From: Polyangia bacterium
Lineage (GTDB): Bacteria > Myxococcota_A > Polyangia > Nannocystales > Nannocystaceae
Length of the DNA: 64,000 nucleotides
NCBI GenBank assembly: GCA_030430565.1
Contig: JAUIKS010000014.1
Coordinates: forward strand, 124,001 to 188,000
Reading direction: 5' to 3'
Shown here: piece after piece, positions 36,331-45,905 of the stretch
How positions within the stretch are numbered: the stretch's first letter is position 1
Layout: every line of letters starts with the position of its first letter
Notes under the pieces: generated by a model
What the model saw: the letters and a program-made list of their open reading frames with translations, nothing else
Told to the model about the DNA's origin: nothing
Databases searched by the model: none
Position numbers and translations under genes: made by a program

Positions 36331-38241
36331 ATGGACTCCACGACGCGCACCCCCACCGCGATCCTGTGGCGAGTCGTCTCGCTGGGGCTCGTGCTCGCGG
36401 CCCACCTCGGCCTGCTGGCCTACTTCGTCGGCGTCGAGGTGTGGTTCATGGACCGCCCGATGACGGTCGTCGACTTCGACACGCACATCGCCCAGGCGTG
36501 GCGGGTGCTCGACGGCTTGGAGGGCTGGGGGCGCGCGTGGGTCTACGACGTGCAGCTGCTCGCGGGGCAGCCGGCCGGCGTGATCTTCGACGCCGACAAC
36601 AAGGGCTGGGAGCTGTGGACCTACGCGCTGCACCGGCTGGGGCTCTCGCGGGCGGTCGCGTTCAACAGCTTCGTCCTGCTCGCGCACGTCGCCGTGGTCC
36701 CGACGCTCTACGCGGCGGCGCGGCTGTTTCGCCTCGAGCACCGGCCCGCGCTGATCGCCGCCGGCCTCGGCTCCGGGATCTGGTTCTTCGACTCCTTCGC
36801 GCACTGGTGCTGGATCGTCGGGATGGTCGCCTACGCGTTCGCCTCGTACCTCGTGGTCCTCGCGCTCGCGTTCTTCTACCGCTACACGGAGGAGTTCCGC
36901 CCGGCGCACGGCGTGGGCGCGGCCATAACCCTGGCGCTCGCGCATCTGGTCCACCCCTACAGCTTCTTCATCGCGGCGCTGCCGATGTTCGCGCTCTACG
37001 GGCGCGCGTTCCGGGCGATGCGGGCGCGACAGCACGCCTGGGTAGTGCTGGGGATCGCGGGCTTCGTCCTCCTGGTCAACGGCTGGTGGCTGCGCACCGC
37101 GTCTCGCTTCTGGCACTACATCCTCGACTCGGCGTACTTCGGCGAGTCGGGCGTCTCCTTCATCTTCGGCGACCTGCTGGCGCTGCTGCTCGACCCGAAG
37201 ACGAGCGGGCTGATCGGCACCCGCACCTCGCTGCGCATCGCGGTCGCGGTCGCCTGCGTGCTCACGCTCCTCCGCTGGCGGCGCGAGCGAGACGCCCGGG
37301 TGCTGCCGCTCGCGACCGGGGTCGCGGCGATGTTCCTCCTCGGCTACTTCGGCAGCTACAGCCACGCGATCGCGCAGATCCAGCCCTACCGCCACGTGCT
37401 GCCGCTCGCGCTCCTGTGCGTGATCCCGGCGGCGGCGTGCCTCGACTACGCGGCGAGCTGGCTCCGCGACCGACCGTGGCGCGGGCGCCGGGAGCTGGTG
37501 CTCGTGCTCATCCCGCTCGCGCTCGCGCTCCAAGATGTCGCGCGGGACATCACCTACTACTTCGCGCCGCAGCTGCCGACGCCCGCGCCCATGTCCGACG
37601 GCGCCCCGACCCCGCTCGGCGCGGCCGGCTACGGGATCCACCCCGACTTTCGCTGGTCGGCCTTCAACGCCGATGTCCGCTCGGTCGAGGACTGGGTCCG
37701 GAAGCACGATGACGGCCAGAGCCGGTTCCTGGTCGAGTTCCCGCCCCTCGGGGACCGCCTCTCCTGGGCCACCGACGCCCAGATCCTCGGCGGCTTCACG
37801 CTGCGCAACCTCCAGCACTCGGACGCCAACCTGTTTCGTCGGCGTCGCCTGGGGATCGCCTCGGACGCCGAGCTGCGCGAGTACTTCGAGACCTACGCGG
37901 TCCGCTGGGTGATCATCTCGAGCATCGAGCCCTACTGGACCAACCGGCCCGAGGTGCTCGAGCTCGTGCACTCGGAGCACCTGCTCAAGTTCTACCGCAC
38001 GCGCGTGGACGTCGACCTGGTCGCCGAGGGCGGCGGGGTCGTGACCGCGGAGACCAACCGCCTCACGGTCGAGGGGAGCGACCCCGCGGTCGACGTCGTG
38101 CTGCGCTACCACTGGCTCGAGACCCTCGTGTGCGCGCCCGACTGCACGATCGAGCGCGAGCCCGTGCCGCGCGACCGGGTGGGCTTCATCCGCGTGCCCG
38201 CGCCGCACCCCGCGGACTTCGTGATCGAGAACGGCTACTGA
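36331..38241 (+). CDS. GT-C-like membrane protein, copy A
   Basis: The 636-residue protein has about eleven hydrophobic helices up to residue 410 and a soluble C-terminal domain. The first loop has VVDFDTHIAQAWRVL and VYDVQLLAGQPAGVIFDADNKGW, an arrangement seen in PTPS-related/GT-C membrane proteins. The last 50 residues (LRYHWLETLVC...VGFIRVPAPHPADFVIENGY) recur in the two paralogues. It is closely similar to the gene at 40247-42181 on the opposite strand. Role inferred: extracytoplasmic sugar transfer or glycolipid assembly; acceptor unknown. Confidence 0.82.
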   Translation: MDSTTRTPTAILWRVVSLGLVLAAHLGLLAYFVGVEVWFMDRPMTVVDFDTHIAQAWRVLDGLEGWGRAWVYDVQLLAGQPAGVIFDADNKGWELWTYALHRLGLSRAVAFNSFVLLAHVAVVPTLYAAARLFRLEHRPALIAAGLGSGIWFFDSFAHWCWIVGMVAYAFASYLVVLALAFFYRYTEEFRPAHGVGAAITLALAHLVHPYSFFIAALPMFALYGRAFRAMRARQHAWVVLGIAGFVLLVNGWWLRTASRFWHYILDSAYFGESGVSFIFGDLLALLLDPKTSGLIGTRTSLRIAVAVACVLTLLRWRRERDARVLPLATGVAAMFLLGYFGSYSHAIAQIQPYRHVLPLALLCVIPAAACLDYAASWLRDRPWRGRRELVLVLIPLALALQDVARDITYYFAPQLPTPAPMSDGAPTPLGAAGYGIHPDFRWSAFNADVRSVEDWVRKHDDGQSRFLVEFPPLGDRLSWATDAQILGGFTLRNLQHSDANLFRRRRLGIASDAELREYFETYAVRWVIISSIEPYWTNRPEVLELVHSEHLLKFYRTRVDVDLVAEGGGVVTAETNRLTVEGSDPAVDVVLRYHWLETLVCAPDCTIEREPVPRDRVGFIRVPAPHPADFVIENGY

Positions 38242-38308
38242 GGCGTTACTCGGACACGACGCTTTAAAGTCGCGACGCGTCACGGGGCCCACCGCGGGCC
38301 GCGAGCGC

Positions 38309-40240
38309 TCAGTCCCCGTGGCGGATCACGAAGCGCCGCGGCAGCGCGCCCTCGCCCTCGACGCGGATGAAGCCCGCGTCGTCCCCGGGGACCGGTGACC
38401 TTGAGAGCCGGCAGCGCGGCTCGCAGCGCAGCTCGCGTTGGTAGTGGTAGCGCAGCGTCAGCCCCTGCGTCCCCGGCTCGGGCGTCGCGTCGACGACCTC
38501 GATGAGGCCGAGCTCAGCGCGCGCGACCGCCCCGGCGCCGGCCTCGAAGTAGCTCTGCGGGCGCCGGACCTCGTGGACGAAGAAGCGCTGCGCCACGAGC
38601 TGCTTGGGCTGAAACAGCTCGCGGTTGCGCTCAAACGCCGGGTCGAGCGGGAGCACGTCGATCACGTAGCGGACGTTGTAGCGCGCGACGTACTCGGCGA
38701 GCGCCTCGGGCGAGTAGCGCCGCCAGTCGTGGGGCGTACGCATCATGTTGGCGGACTCGTGCGGGAGCCGGCGATCGGGGAAGCCGCCGATGATCGGCTT
38801 GTCTGTCTTCGCGGCCAGGTACTCCGCGAGCGGCCACCACTCGACGAGGACCCGCTCGTCGCCGGCGAGCGCGTCGACGTAGCGCGCGACCTCGTCGTAG
38901 GACGCCGGCGCCGGCAGGATCCGGTAGGTCGGCGGGCTGATCAGGATCTCCTCGTCGATCTCGGGCGCGTACTGGTGGAGCCCGAGGCGGGGGACGAGCT
39001 CGGGCACGAAGTACAGCAGCTGGCGCGTGACCCGGGGGAGCAGCAGCACCGCCGAGAGCAGCGCGAGCGCGCGGCCGCGGCGGGTGAGCCCGCGAAGCGC
39101 CGCGCGGGTGCAGGCGCGCGCGACCACGGGGCCCGCGAACACGCAGGCCATGAGCGCCCCGGGGACGACGAAGCGGTACGGCTCGGTCGCGTTGACGCCC
39201 GGCGCGAGCGCGCCGGCGTAGGCCAGGCCGAACAGCCAGGCGAGCGAGAGCCCGGCGAGCGCGGCCCGAGGGTCACGAGCTCGCCGGGCGCCGCTGATCC
39301 AGACGAGCGCGAGCAGCAGCGCGGCGAAGCGAAACAGGGTGCGCTGCGCGACCCGCCCGGTGTGGTGGGGGTCGACCGGGTACTCGATGAAGTCGGCCAG
39401 CAAAAAGCCGGGCGTCGCCTGCCCGTAGGCGGTGGACGGCGTGATCTCGTGGAGATGCCCGAGCGCCGGCAGCAGCCAGTAGGCGTTGACGAGCACGGCC
39501 AGCGCGGCGAGCCCCCAGATCCGCGCGTGCACGCCGACAGCCCGGCCGCGCCCGTGCTGGAGGTACAGCGCGAGCATGGGGACGACGAGGATCGCGAAGG
39601 CCCACACATGAATCAGCAGACAGATCGGCAGCAGCGCCGCGGACGCGAGCCACGGCGCCCAGCCGCCGCGCGTGAGCGCGCGGTGAAAGGTCGCGATCGT
39701 CAGCGCCGAGAGGGCCGCGCACACAGCGAAGGAGATCATGCCGCCCGACCATAGAAACCGCGCGGTCGAGTCGAGGTGCCACACCAGCGTAGCGAGCGTG
39801 AAGCTGCAGAACGCCGCGCGGCGGTCGAAGCCCAGCGTGCGCGCCGCGATCCAGATCATGAAGGGCGCGAGCGCGACGGCGACGACGGCGAACAGGTTGA
39901 ACGCCATAGCGAGTGGGAGGCCCAGCCGGTGCAGGCCGTAGGCGAACAGAAAGTGGGCCTTGTTGTCGACGTCGAACACCAGCCCCGTCGGGTAGCCCGC
40001 GAGCAGGTTGGGGTCGTAGATCCAAAACCGCCCGTGCTCCGCGACCGCGGCGGCGAGCGTCGACGTCTGGTGAAAGTGCGTCAGGTAGTCGGGCGGACCC
40101 AGCACGCTTCCGTCGCCGAGGTGCTCGAACGGGAAGGCGTAGAGCAGCAGCGCGACGTGGAGCGTGAGCACCAGCGCGAGCGCGAGCACGCCGCGGGGAC
40201 GAATCGCTGGCGCCGAGGTCTCGCGTTCAACCACCACCAT
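38309..40240 (-). CDS. GT-C-like membrane protein, divergent paralogue B
   Basis: The 643-residue product has the same layout as copies A and A': hydrophobic helices, a first-loop acidic segment (DYLTHFHQTSTLAAAV), then IYDPNLLAGYPTGLVFDVDNKAH, and a C-terminal domain ending LRYHYQRELRCEPRC...GFIRVEGEGALPRRFVIRHGD. It is clearly homologous but much less similar than A is to A'. The start at 40240 lies 6 bp after the end of A', so the two probably form an operon with the gene at 42272 upstream. Confidence 0.82.
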   Translation of the reverse strand: MVVVERETSAPAIRPRGVLALALVLTLHVALLLYAFPFEHLGDGSVLGPPDYLTHFHQTSTLAAAVAEHGRFWIYDPNLLAGYPTGLVFDVDNKAHFLFAYGLHRLGLPLAMAFNLFAVVAVALAPFMIWIAARTLGFDRRAAFCSFTLATLVWHLDSTARFLWSGGMISFAVCAALSALTIATFHRALTRGGWAPWLASAALLPICLLIHVWAFAILVVPMLALYLQHGRGRAVGVHARIWGLAALAVLVNAYWLLPALGHLHEITPSTAYGQATPGFLLADFIEYPVDPHHTGRVAQRTLFRFAALLLALVWISGARRARDPRAALAGLSLAWLFGLAYAGALAPGVNATEPYRFVVPGALMACVFAGPVVARACTRAALRGLTRRGRALALLSAVLLLPRVTRQLLYFVPELVPRLGLHQYAPEIDEEILISPPTYRILPAPASYDEVARYVDALAGDERVLVEWWPLAEYLAAKTDKPIIGGFPDRRLPHESANMMRTPHDWRRYSPEALAEYVARYNVRYVIDVLPLDPAFERNRELFQPKQLVAQRFFVHEVRRPQSYFEAGAGAVARAELGLIEVVDATPEPGTQGLTLRYHYQRELRCEPRCRLSRSPVPGDDAGFIRVEGEGALPRRFVIRHGD

Positions 40241-40246
40241 GGCGCG

Positions 40247-42181
40247 CTAGTATCCGTTCACGATTGTGAAGTCGGGCGGGTGCGGAGCCGGGACGCGGAT
40301 GAAGCCCACTGGGTCGTCTTGGATCGGCTCCCGCGTGATCGCGCAGTCGGGCTCGCAGACCAGCGTCTCGAGCCAGTGGTAGCGGAGCACCACGTCCTCG
40401 TCGGGGCGACTGCCGGTGACCGTCAAGATGTTCGTGTCGGCCTCGACGCGCCCGCCGCCCGCCGCGACCAGGTTCACCGGCTGCCGCGCGCGGTAGATCG
40501 TGTGCAGCCCGATGGTCCGGATGCGGTCGAGCTCGTCGCGCCGCCACTCGCTCCACAGCGGGCTGTCGCGGTGGACGATGACCCACTGCACCGCGTAGCG
40601 CTCGAGGTACGCGCGGAACTCCTCGCTGGGGACCGCACCGAGGCGATCGCGGCGAAACAGGTTCGCGTGTGAGTGCTGGAGGTTGCGCAGCGTGAAGCCG
40701 CCGAGCACCTGGGCGTCGGTCGACCACGCCAGGTGATCGCCGAGGTGCGGGAACTCGACCAAGAATCTCCCCTGCCCGTCGTCGTGCTCACGGACCCACC
40801 GCTCGATATCCCGGGTCTCGATCATCAGGCTCCGCCAGCGGTAGTCCGGGTGGAGCACGAAGCCCGTGGCCTGCAGCAGCGCGGGGTCGCCGTCGGGCAG
40901 GGGGGCCACGTCGGGGATCCACGCGCGCATGAAGTAGATCACGTCGCGCGCCTGGTTCTGGATCACCGGGAGCAGCAGGACCGCCGCGAGCGTGGCCCCG
41001 GGCGTGAGCCGGCGCGGGCCGGCGCGCTCTTGGCGACGCGCCCTGACCCAGTCGAGCAGCCCCGCCGCCGGGATCAGCGAGAGGAACATCAGCGGCAGCA
41101 CGTGGCGGTAGGGCTGGATCTGCGCGATCGCGTGGCTGTAGCTGCCGAAGTAGCTGAGCGCGAACATCGCGATCGTCGCCACGGCGAAGGGCAGCAGCCG
41201 AGGATCGAGCGCGCGTCGCCAGACGAGCAGACCGCCGACGCCGGCGCCCATGACCAGCAGCCGCGCGCCGGTGCGCGTGCCGACGAAGCCCGAGGTCTTC
41301 GGGTCGAGCAGCAGCGCCGCGATGTCGGCGAGCAGGAACTCGACGCCCGACTGCCCGAAGTACGCCGAGTCGAGGATGTAGTGCCAAAACCGGATAGCGA
41401 CGATCAGCCAGTAGCTGTTCGCGACGATCGCGAACAGCGCGATCGCCCAGACCGCGAGGTGCTGCCGGCGGGTGAGCCCGCGCGAGGCCGCGCCGTACAG
41501 CGCGACCATCGGGAACACCAAGATCACGAAGCTGTACGGGTGAATGAGGAGACAGGTCGCAAGGGACAGCGCGACGCCGACGCCCTCGCGCCAGCGCCAC
41601 GTCCGGAGCAGACGGTAAAACAGCGCGAGCGGGATCAGCGACAGGTACGACGCGAAGCTGTACGAGACCATGCCGACGACCCAGCACCAGTGCGCGAAGG
41701 AGTCGAAGAACCACAGCGTCGAGCCGGCGGCCGCGGCCGCGAGCGCCGGCCAGCGCGTGACGCCGAACAGGCGCGCGGCTACGTAGACCGTCGGCGCGAC
41801 GAGCGTGTGCGCGAGCAGGGCGAAGCTGTTGAACGCCAGCCCCTGCGGCAGCCCGAGCCGCCACAGCGCGTAGGTCCACAGCTCCCAGCCCTTGTTGTCG
41901 GCGTCGAAGATCACGCCGGCGGGCTGCCCCGCGAGCAGCTGGACGTCGTACACCCAGGGCTCCCCCCAGCCCGCGAGGCCCTCGAGCACCCGCCACGCCT
42001 GGGCGATGTGGGTGTCGAAGTCGAGCAGGTACATCGGCTCGCGGCCGAGGATGATGCCGGGCTCGATGAAGTAGAACAGCAGCCAGAGGTGCGCGCCCAT
42101 CAGCAGCAGCGCCGCGAGCACGAACGCGACGCGCGAGCGCCAGCTCGAGGGACGTCGCGGGGTGCCGGGGGCGTCGCTCAC
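40247..42181 (-). CDS. GT-C-like membrane protein, copy A'
   Basis: The 644-residue protein shares long near-identical blocks with copy A, for example DFDTHIAQAWRVLxGLxGWG and VYDVQLLAGQPAGVIFDADN, over its whole length. DNA identity is also high in these blocks, so the duplication is probably recent. GTG 42181 is supported by TATGAT 8 nt upstream. It converges with A across gene B. Confidence 0.82.
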   Translation of the reverse strand: MSDAPGTPRRPSSWRSRVAFVLAALLLMGAHLWLLFYFIEPGIILGREPMYLLDFDTHIAQAWRVLEGLAGWGEPWVYDVQLLAGQPAGVIFDADNKGWELWTYALWRLGLPQGLAFNSFALLAHTLVAPTVYVAARLFGVTRWPALAAAAAGSTLWFFDSFAHWCWVVGMVSYSFASYLSLIPLALFYRLLRTWRWREGVGVALSLATCLLIHPYSFVILVFPMVALYGAASRGLTRRQHLAVWAIALFAIVANSYWLIVAIRFWHYILDSAYFGQSGVEFLLADIAALLLDPKTSGFVGTRTGARLLVMGAGVGGLLVWRRALDPRLLPFAVATIAMFALSYFGSYSHAIAQIQPYRHVLPLMFLSLIPAAGLLDWVRARRQERAGPRRLTPGATLAAVLLLPVIQNQARDVIYFMRAWIPDVAPLPDGDPALLQATGFVLHPDYRWRSLMIETRDIERWVREHDDGQGRFLVEFPHLGDHLAWSTDAQVLGGFTLRNLQHSHANLFRRDRLGAVPSEEFRAYLERYAVQWVIVHRDSPLWSEWRRDELDRIRTIGLHTIYRARQPVNLVAAGGGRVEADTNILTVTGSRPDEDVVLRYHWLETLVCEPDCAITREPIQDDPVGFIRVPAPHPPDFTIVNGY

Positions 42182-42189
42182 GAGCGCGC

Positions 42190-42195
42190 ATCATA
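42190..42195 (-). promoter_or_regulatory. -10 box TATGAT 8 nt before GTG 42181
   Basis: Minus-strand TATGAT with an 8-nt spacer, consistent with a leaderless start for copy A'. Confidence 0.5.
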
Positions 42196-42271
42196 GCGCG
42201 CGCGCGCGCGCGACCTCAACCTCCGCGACCTCTAAGGGCCCGCAGAACATGTTGATACACGCACGTCGGCG

Positions 42272-44188
42272 TCAACCTCGCGCGGTCGACTTGATGGGCG
42301 GGATCATCGGCAAGGACACCACCACGGTGCCGCCCACCGGCGGCAGCTCGAGGGGCGTGAGCCCGGCCTTGGTCGAGGTGAAGAAGCGCAGCGCGGGATC
42401 CTCCAGCGGGCGCTGCTTAAAGTCGAACTCGATCCGAGTGGGCTGACCGGGCTCCGCCTCGGCCTTGACCGTAGCGACGAACAGCCCCGCGTCGACCGCG
42501 TCCCCGGGTCGCAGCGCGCGGTCAGCCGGGCGAAAGCTGCGCTCGTCGCGGGTGCTGAAGATGTTTGAGCCCACCGACGAGAGAACGAACGCCGTCTCAG
42601 ACGTGCGCTTGAGCGTGTAGGGGCGCCAGCCGAAGGTGAGCGTGTGCCAGCTCTGCGGGCGCGCGTCCGTGTAAATCCGGTTCATGCTCATGCCGTGGAC
42701 GCCCAGCAGGAGGTTGGGGGTCGAGAGCACGACGACGTGCGCGTCGTCGGGCGTGGTCCGCAGCGCCGGGGTGCTCACGTGGGCGGCCATCCCCCGCTGC
42801 CCCCCGGCGAAGGCGTTGACGAACCAGCGCGTGCGCTGGGCGTCGAGCACCGTGTCGACGTAGGCGAGGCCCGCGGCGCCGATCAGCCCCAGCGTGGCGA
42901 TCGCGACGGCGCTCTGCGAGCGCCACACCCGGCTGTCCTGCAGCGCGCGCGCCGAGCCGACCAGCAGGGTCGCGATCGCCGCCGCCGCGCCGAGGCTGGG
43001 GAACACGAGCAGGCGCGTCTGCGGGTTGGTCGAGCACAGCGGGATCGTCGCGAGCAGCGAGCCGAGCGCGGCCGCCCACATGACTCGAGCGTCATCTTTG
43101 GACAAGACGCGTCGGTTCAGCCACGCCAGCGCGAGCAGCGGTGGGAGACCCGCCGCGCACAGCAGCGCGTGCCGCCACGGCGACCTCGGCAGCGACTCGC
43201 CCCAGTCCCCGAGCCACGAGCGCAGCGCCGGCCATCGATCCAGTCGCGCTAGGATCCAGTCCGAGTCGCAGCCGATCGAGAGCCAGGTCTCGCCCAGCAT
43301 CCGCGGGAGCTTGTGCCCGAGCTCCCGTATGAAGCGCGCGGGGTCGCTGAGCGGCGCGTTGTACTCCGCCAGCCCGCCCGGGCTGCCGTAGCGCGCGAAC
43401 ACGACGAGGAACACGAGCGCGACGCCGACCCCGGGCGCGCACGCCCACGCCCGCGCCCGCCACGGCGCCTCCGCGGCGCACAGGTGCCAGGCGATCAGGT
43501 AGCCGACGCCGCACATGGCGTACTCGCCCCCGCTGAACGCGAGTATCCAGGCGAGCGCTTCGAACACCGCGGCGCGGCGCGATGGCGTCTGTGACCGCGC
43601 GCGGCGGACGTTGATCGCCAGCGCGAGCAGGGCGAAGGCCATGCTGACGAAGGCGCAGCGGTTCGCGATCCACGACAGCGCGATCCCTACGCTGTCGTCG
43701 ACGGCGAACAGCGCGACCGCGACGCCCGCGACCCAGGGCGACGTGAACTCGCGCAGCCACAGCGCGGCCGCGGCGATCACCAGCCACACCCACGCCAGCG
43801 AGTGCACGTGGTGCAGCCAGACCGCCCGCGGCGCGATCCAGTGATCGAGCGCGATCGTCACGCTCGAGAGCGGGCGCACCATCGCGAACTTCCAGTCGGA
43901 GATCGTCCACCACGGCAGCGTGCCGCGGCGGATATGCGCGGCGGTCTGCTGGGGGTCGCCCTCGGAGAACGCGTAGAGCCGGTGGGGCGCGATGTCGTCG
44001 CGCATCAGCCCCTCGAGCGTCGCGATCTGCCAGAAGTCGTCGGCGGCGTAGTCGAGCCCTAGGCACGTCGCGTACAGCCCGCTCACCGCGAGCGCGACGA
44101 CCAGGGTCCACAGCCACAGCGCGTACGGGCGCAGCGCGCTCGTCGATCCCAGTTGCGCCCGCGCGGCGCGACGCTGTTCGCCGGTCAC
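42272..44188 (-). CDS. GT-C-like polytopic membrane protein, DD motif
   Basis: The protein is about 638 residues with some ten hydrophobic helices. The first extracytoplasmic loop has LGLDYAADDFWQIATLEGL with an Asp-Asp pair in the position of the GT-C catalytic acids, and a later WIAPRAVWLHHVHSLAWV. A 140-residue soluble tail follows. It is unlike copies A/A'/B in detail and is probably a PMT/ArnT-type relative. GTG 44188 was preferred because TATGGT lies 7 nt upstream; ATG 44200 overlaps that box. Confidence 0.78.
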   Translation of the reverse strand: MTGEQRRAARAQLGSTSALRPYALWLWTLVVALAVSGLYATCLGLDYAADDFWQIATLEGLMRDDIAPHRLYAFSEGDPQQTAAHIRRGTLPWWTISDWKFAMVRPLSSVTIALDHWIAPRAVWLHHVHSLAWVWLVIAAAALWLREFTSPWVAGVAVALFAVDDSVGIALSWIANRCAFVSMAFALLALAINVRRARSQTPSRRAAVFEALAWILAFSGGEYAMCGVGYLIAWHLCAAEAPWRARAWACAPGVGVALVFLVVFARYGSPGGLAEYNAPLSDPARFIRELGHKLPRMLGETWLSIGCDSDWILARLDRWPALRSWLGDWGESLPRSPWRHALLCAAGLPPLLALAWLNRRVLSKDDARVMWAAALGSLLATIPLCSTNPQTRLLVFPSLGAAAAIATLLVGSARALQDSRVWRSQSAVAIATLGLIGAAGLAYVDTVLDAQRTRWFVNAFAGGQRGMAAHVSTPALRTTPDDAHVVVLSTPNLLLGVHGMSMNRIYTDARPQSWHTLTFGWRPYTLKRTSETAFVLSSVGSNIFSTRDERSFRPADRALRPGDAVDAGLFVATVKAEAEPGQPTRIEFDFKQRPLEDPALRFFTSTKAGLTPLELPPVGGTVVVSLPMIPPIKSTARG

Positions 44189-44195
44189 GCGCGGG

Positions 44196-44201
44196 ACCAT
44201 A
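44196..44201 (-). promoter_or_regulatory. -10 box TATGGT 7 nt before GTG 44188
   Basis: Minus-strand TATGGT with a 7-nt spacer; decides for GTG 44188 over ATG 44200. Confidence 0.4.
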
Positions 44202-44268
44202 TCACCGCGCGAACGCGCTCACGATCCGCGTGGCCGCCACGAGACCCTGTGTATTTTCAACCGTCAGC

Positions 44269-44970
44269 CTACGGGCACTGTTTTCTCGGCCCGAGCAGCG
44301 CGCCGATGAACAGACCGATCTGCGGCGTCGGGGCGCGCTCGAGCTTGCCGACGTTCCAGCCGACGCGGGACATCAAGCCGAACACGCCGAGCGTGCAGCC
44401 CAGCGGCGGCCCCCCGAACACGTAGCCCACGCGGCCCTCGAGCTCGAGGATCGGCGAGAAGTCGAGGATCAGCGCGACGCCCCCGCCGACCGACCCAAAC
44501 AGGTGGTGACGGCGATCGCCCACGTTCATCGCGGTGACGTGGTGGCGGTGGGTAAACATCCCGGCGAAGTAGCGATCGGCGAGGCCCCCCGACGCGGTGA
44601 GCTGGTAGCCCACCGCCCAGCGACGTCCGGGCCACGCGGCGTCTGCGGGTCGGCGGAGCACCGCGCCGAGGAACACCGGCAGCTCCGCCGAGGGCGCGAA
44701 CGACAGCCCAAACGTGAGCGCGGGTAAGAGCCCGACTACGAAGCGGTCCCCCGCGCCCCGGTCGCGGGTTGACCACGGCGCCGGAGCAGGTGGCGCGGGC
44801 GTACTCGGCAGCGCGTACGCGGGCGGTTCGTCGGTGGTGGGTGTCGAGCCAGCGCGCTCGAGCGGCGCGAAGCCAGGGGCGGAGGTCGTGTCGGCGGCGG
44901 GCGCGTCGCGACTCGCTTCGATCCCTTCGGGCTGGAGCGCGAGCGCGACCGTGAGCAGCGAAGCGATCAC
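44269..44970 (-). CDS. Secreted barrel-like protein, last gene of envelope operon
   Basis: The 233-residue product has a short signal (VIASLLTVALALQPEG), a Pro/Ala/Thr-rich linker and a C-terminal part with alternating beta-type strands (FVVGLLPALTFGLSFAPS; HHLFGSVGGGVALILDFSPILELEGRVGYVFGG; IGLFIGALLG). It resembles a small outer-membrane barrel. GTG 44970 overlaps the previous stop as GTGA, so translation is coupled. Unknown function. Confidence 0.75.
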   Translation of the reverse strand: MIASLLTVALALQPEGIEASRDAPAADTTSAPGFAPLERAGSTPTTDEPPAYALPSTPAPPAPAPWSTRDRGAGDRFVVGLLPALTFGLSFAPSAELPVFLGAVLRRPADAAWPGRRWAVGYQLTASGGLADRYFAGMFTHRHHVTAMNVGDRRHHLFGSVGGGVALILDFSPILELEGRVGYVFGGPPLGCTLGVFGLMSRVGWNVGKLERAPTPQIGLFIGALLGPRKQCP

Positions 44971-45905
44971 CGCGATCCTCGTCGGCGTCGTCGCCCCGCG
45001 CACCACAGTACAGGCAGCAGGACCCACAACATCCCGCGCGACGTGGCGACGTGACAGGCCGCGATGTACACGCTGGTGTCCCGAACATCCTTGGGGCCCA
45101 CGGCGATCGGCTCCCCGCGCGCGCCGTTCGCCGCGACGGGGACCAGCACCAGCGCGTCCGTCTCCTCCTCGACCTTGACCCCGAGCTGCGCGACCGAGGG
45201 GACGAGCGCGACGCCCTCCTCGAAGCGCACCATCACGAAGGCGTGACCCGTCGCGAGCTGGGCCTCGATCGCGCCGCCCTCGTCGAAGAACGCCGGGTCG
45301 AGGTCCTGAAATTCCACCTCGTAGTAGGGCGGCGGGCCGCAGCAGACGGTGTCGTCGGTGCGTCGCAGCCGGACCTCGACCAGGTCGAGCGCCGGAGGCG
45401 GCATCGCGGGCTCCTCGCTCGCGCGCGTACGCAGCAGATGGCCCCCGACCAGCAGCATATCCCTCAGCGGGCCGTCACACAGGAAGGTGTACTCCCGGTC
45501 GGCCAGCAGCGCGCGCTCGGGGACTACGCGCAGCAGCACGCCGAGGCGATCGTTGGGGCTCGGGAGCTCGGGCCCGTACTTGCGATACCGAAGGTCGTCG
45601 TGGGACGCGCTGATCTCGAGCGTCGCCGCGACCTCGTCGTCGTCGGTCGTCAGGGTGCACGTGGTCTCGGCGAGCGCGCTCGCCTCGACGGGCTCTCCCG
45701 GCGGGAAGCTGACCAGCCACGGCCGCGCGTCGACCGAGAGCGTAGGGATATGCTCGTTGTCGGCGAGCTCGGGGATATAAAACGGGTAGTCGAGCTCGTG
45801 CACGTTCCAGGGCGACTCCAAGCAGGAGATCGCCCACGCGGCCGTGTGCCCGACGAGCGTCACGCTGAGCGCGAGCGCGGCGACCACCACGGCCCGGCGG
45901 CTCAC
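44967..45905 (-). CDS. Secreted protein with C-terminal anchor, third gene of envelope operon
   Basis: The 312-residue product has a signal peptide ending HTAAWA-ISCLES and a mature beta-rich region with eight Cys (for example CTLTTDDDEVAATLEISAS and DTVCCGPPPYYEVEFQ). The C-terminus is a hydrophobic helix followed by GRRRRRGSR, which resembles a MYXO-CTERM-like anchor without the usual Gly-Cys. GTG 45905 overlaps the previous stop as GTGA. I do not recognise a family. Confidence 0.78.
   Translation of the reverse strand: MSRRAVVVAALALSVTLVGHTAAWAISCLESPWNVHELDYPFYIPELADNEHIPTLSVDARPWLVSFPPGEPVEASALAETTCTLTTDDDEVAATLEISASHDDLRYRKYGPELPSPNDRLGVLLRVVPERALLADREYTFLCDGPLRDMLLVGGHLLRTRASEEPAMPPPALDLVEVRLRRTDDTVCCGPPPYYEVEFQDLDPAFFDEGGAIEAQLATGHAFVMVRFEEGVALVPSVAQLGVKVEEETDALVLVPVAANGARGEPIAVGPKDVRDTSVYIAACHVATSRGMLWVLLPVLWCAGRRRRRGSR

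Noticed and set aside
38286..38300. GGCCC/GGGCC hairpin between convergent genes
   Set aside because: Five-base stem without a T-run in a GC-rich genome; too weak to call a terminator.
40673..42196. 507-residue plus-strand frame in the GT-C cluster
   Set aside because: It mirrors copy A' and has no hydrophobic segments or motifs.
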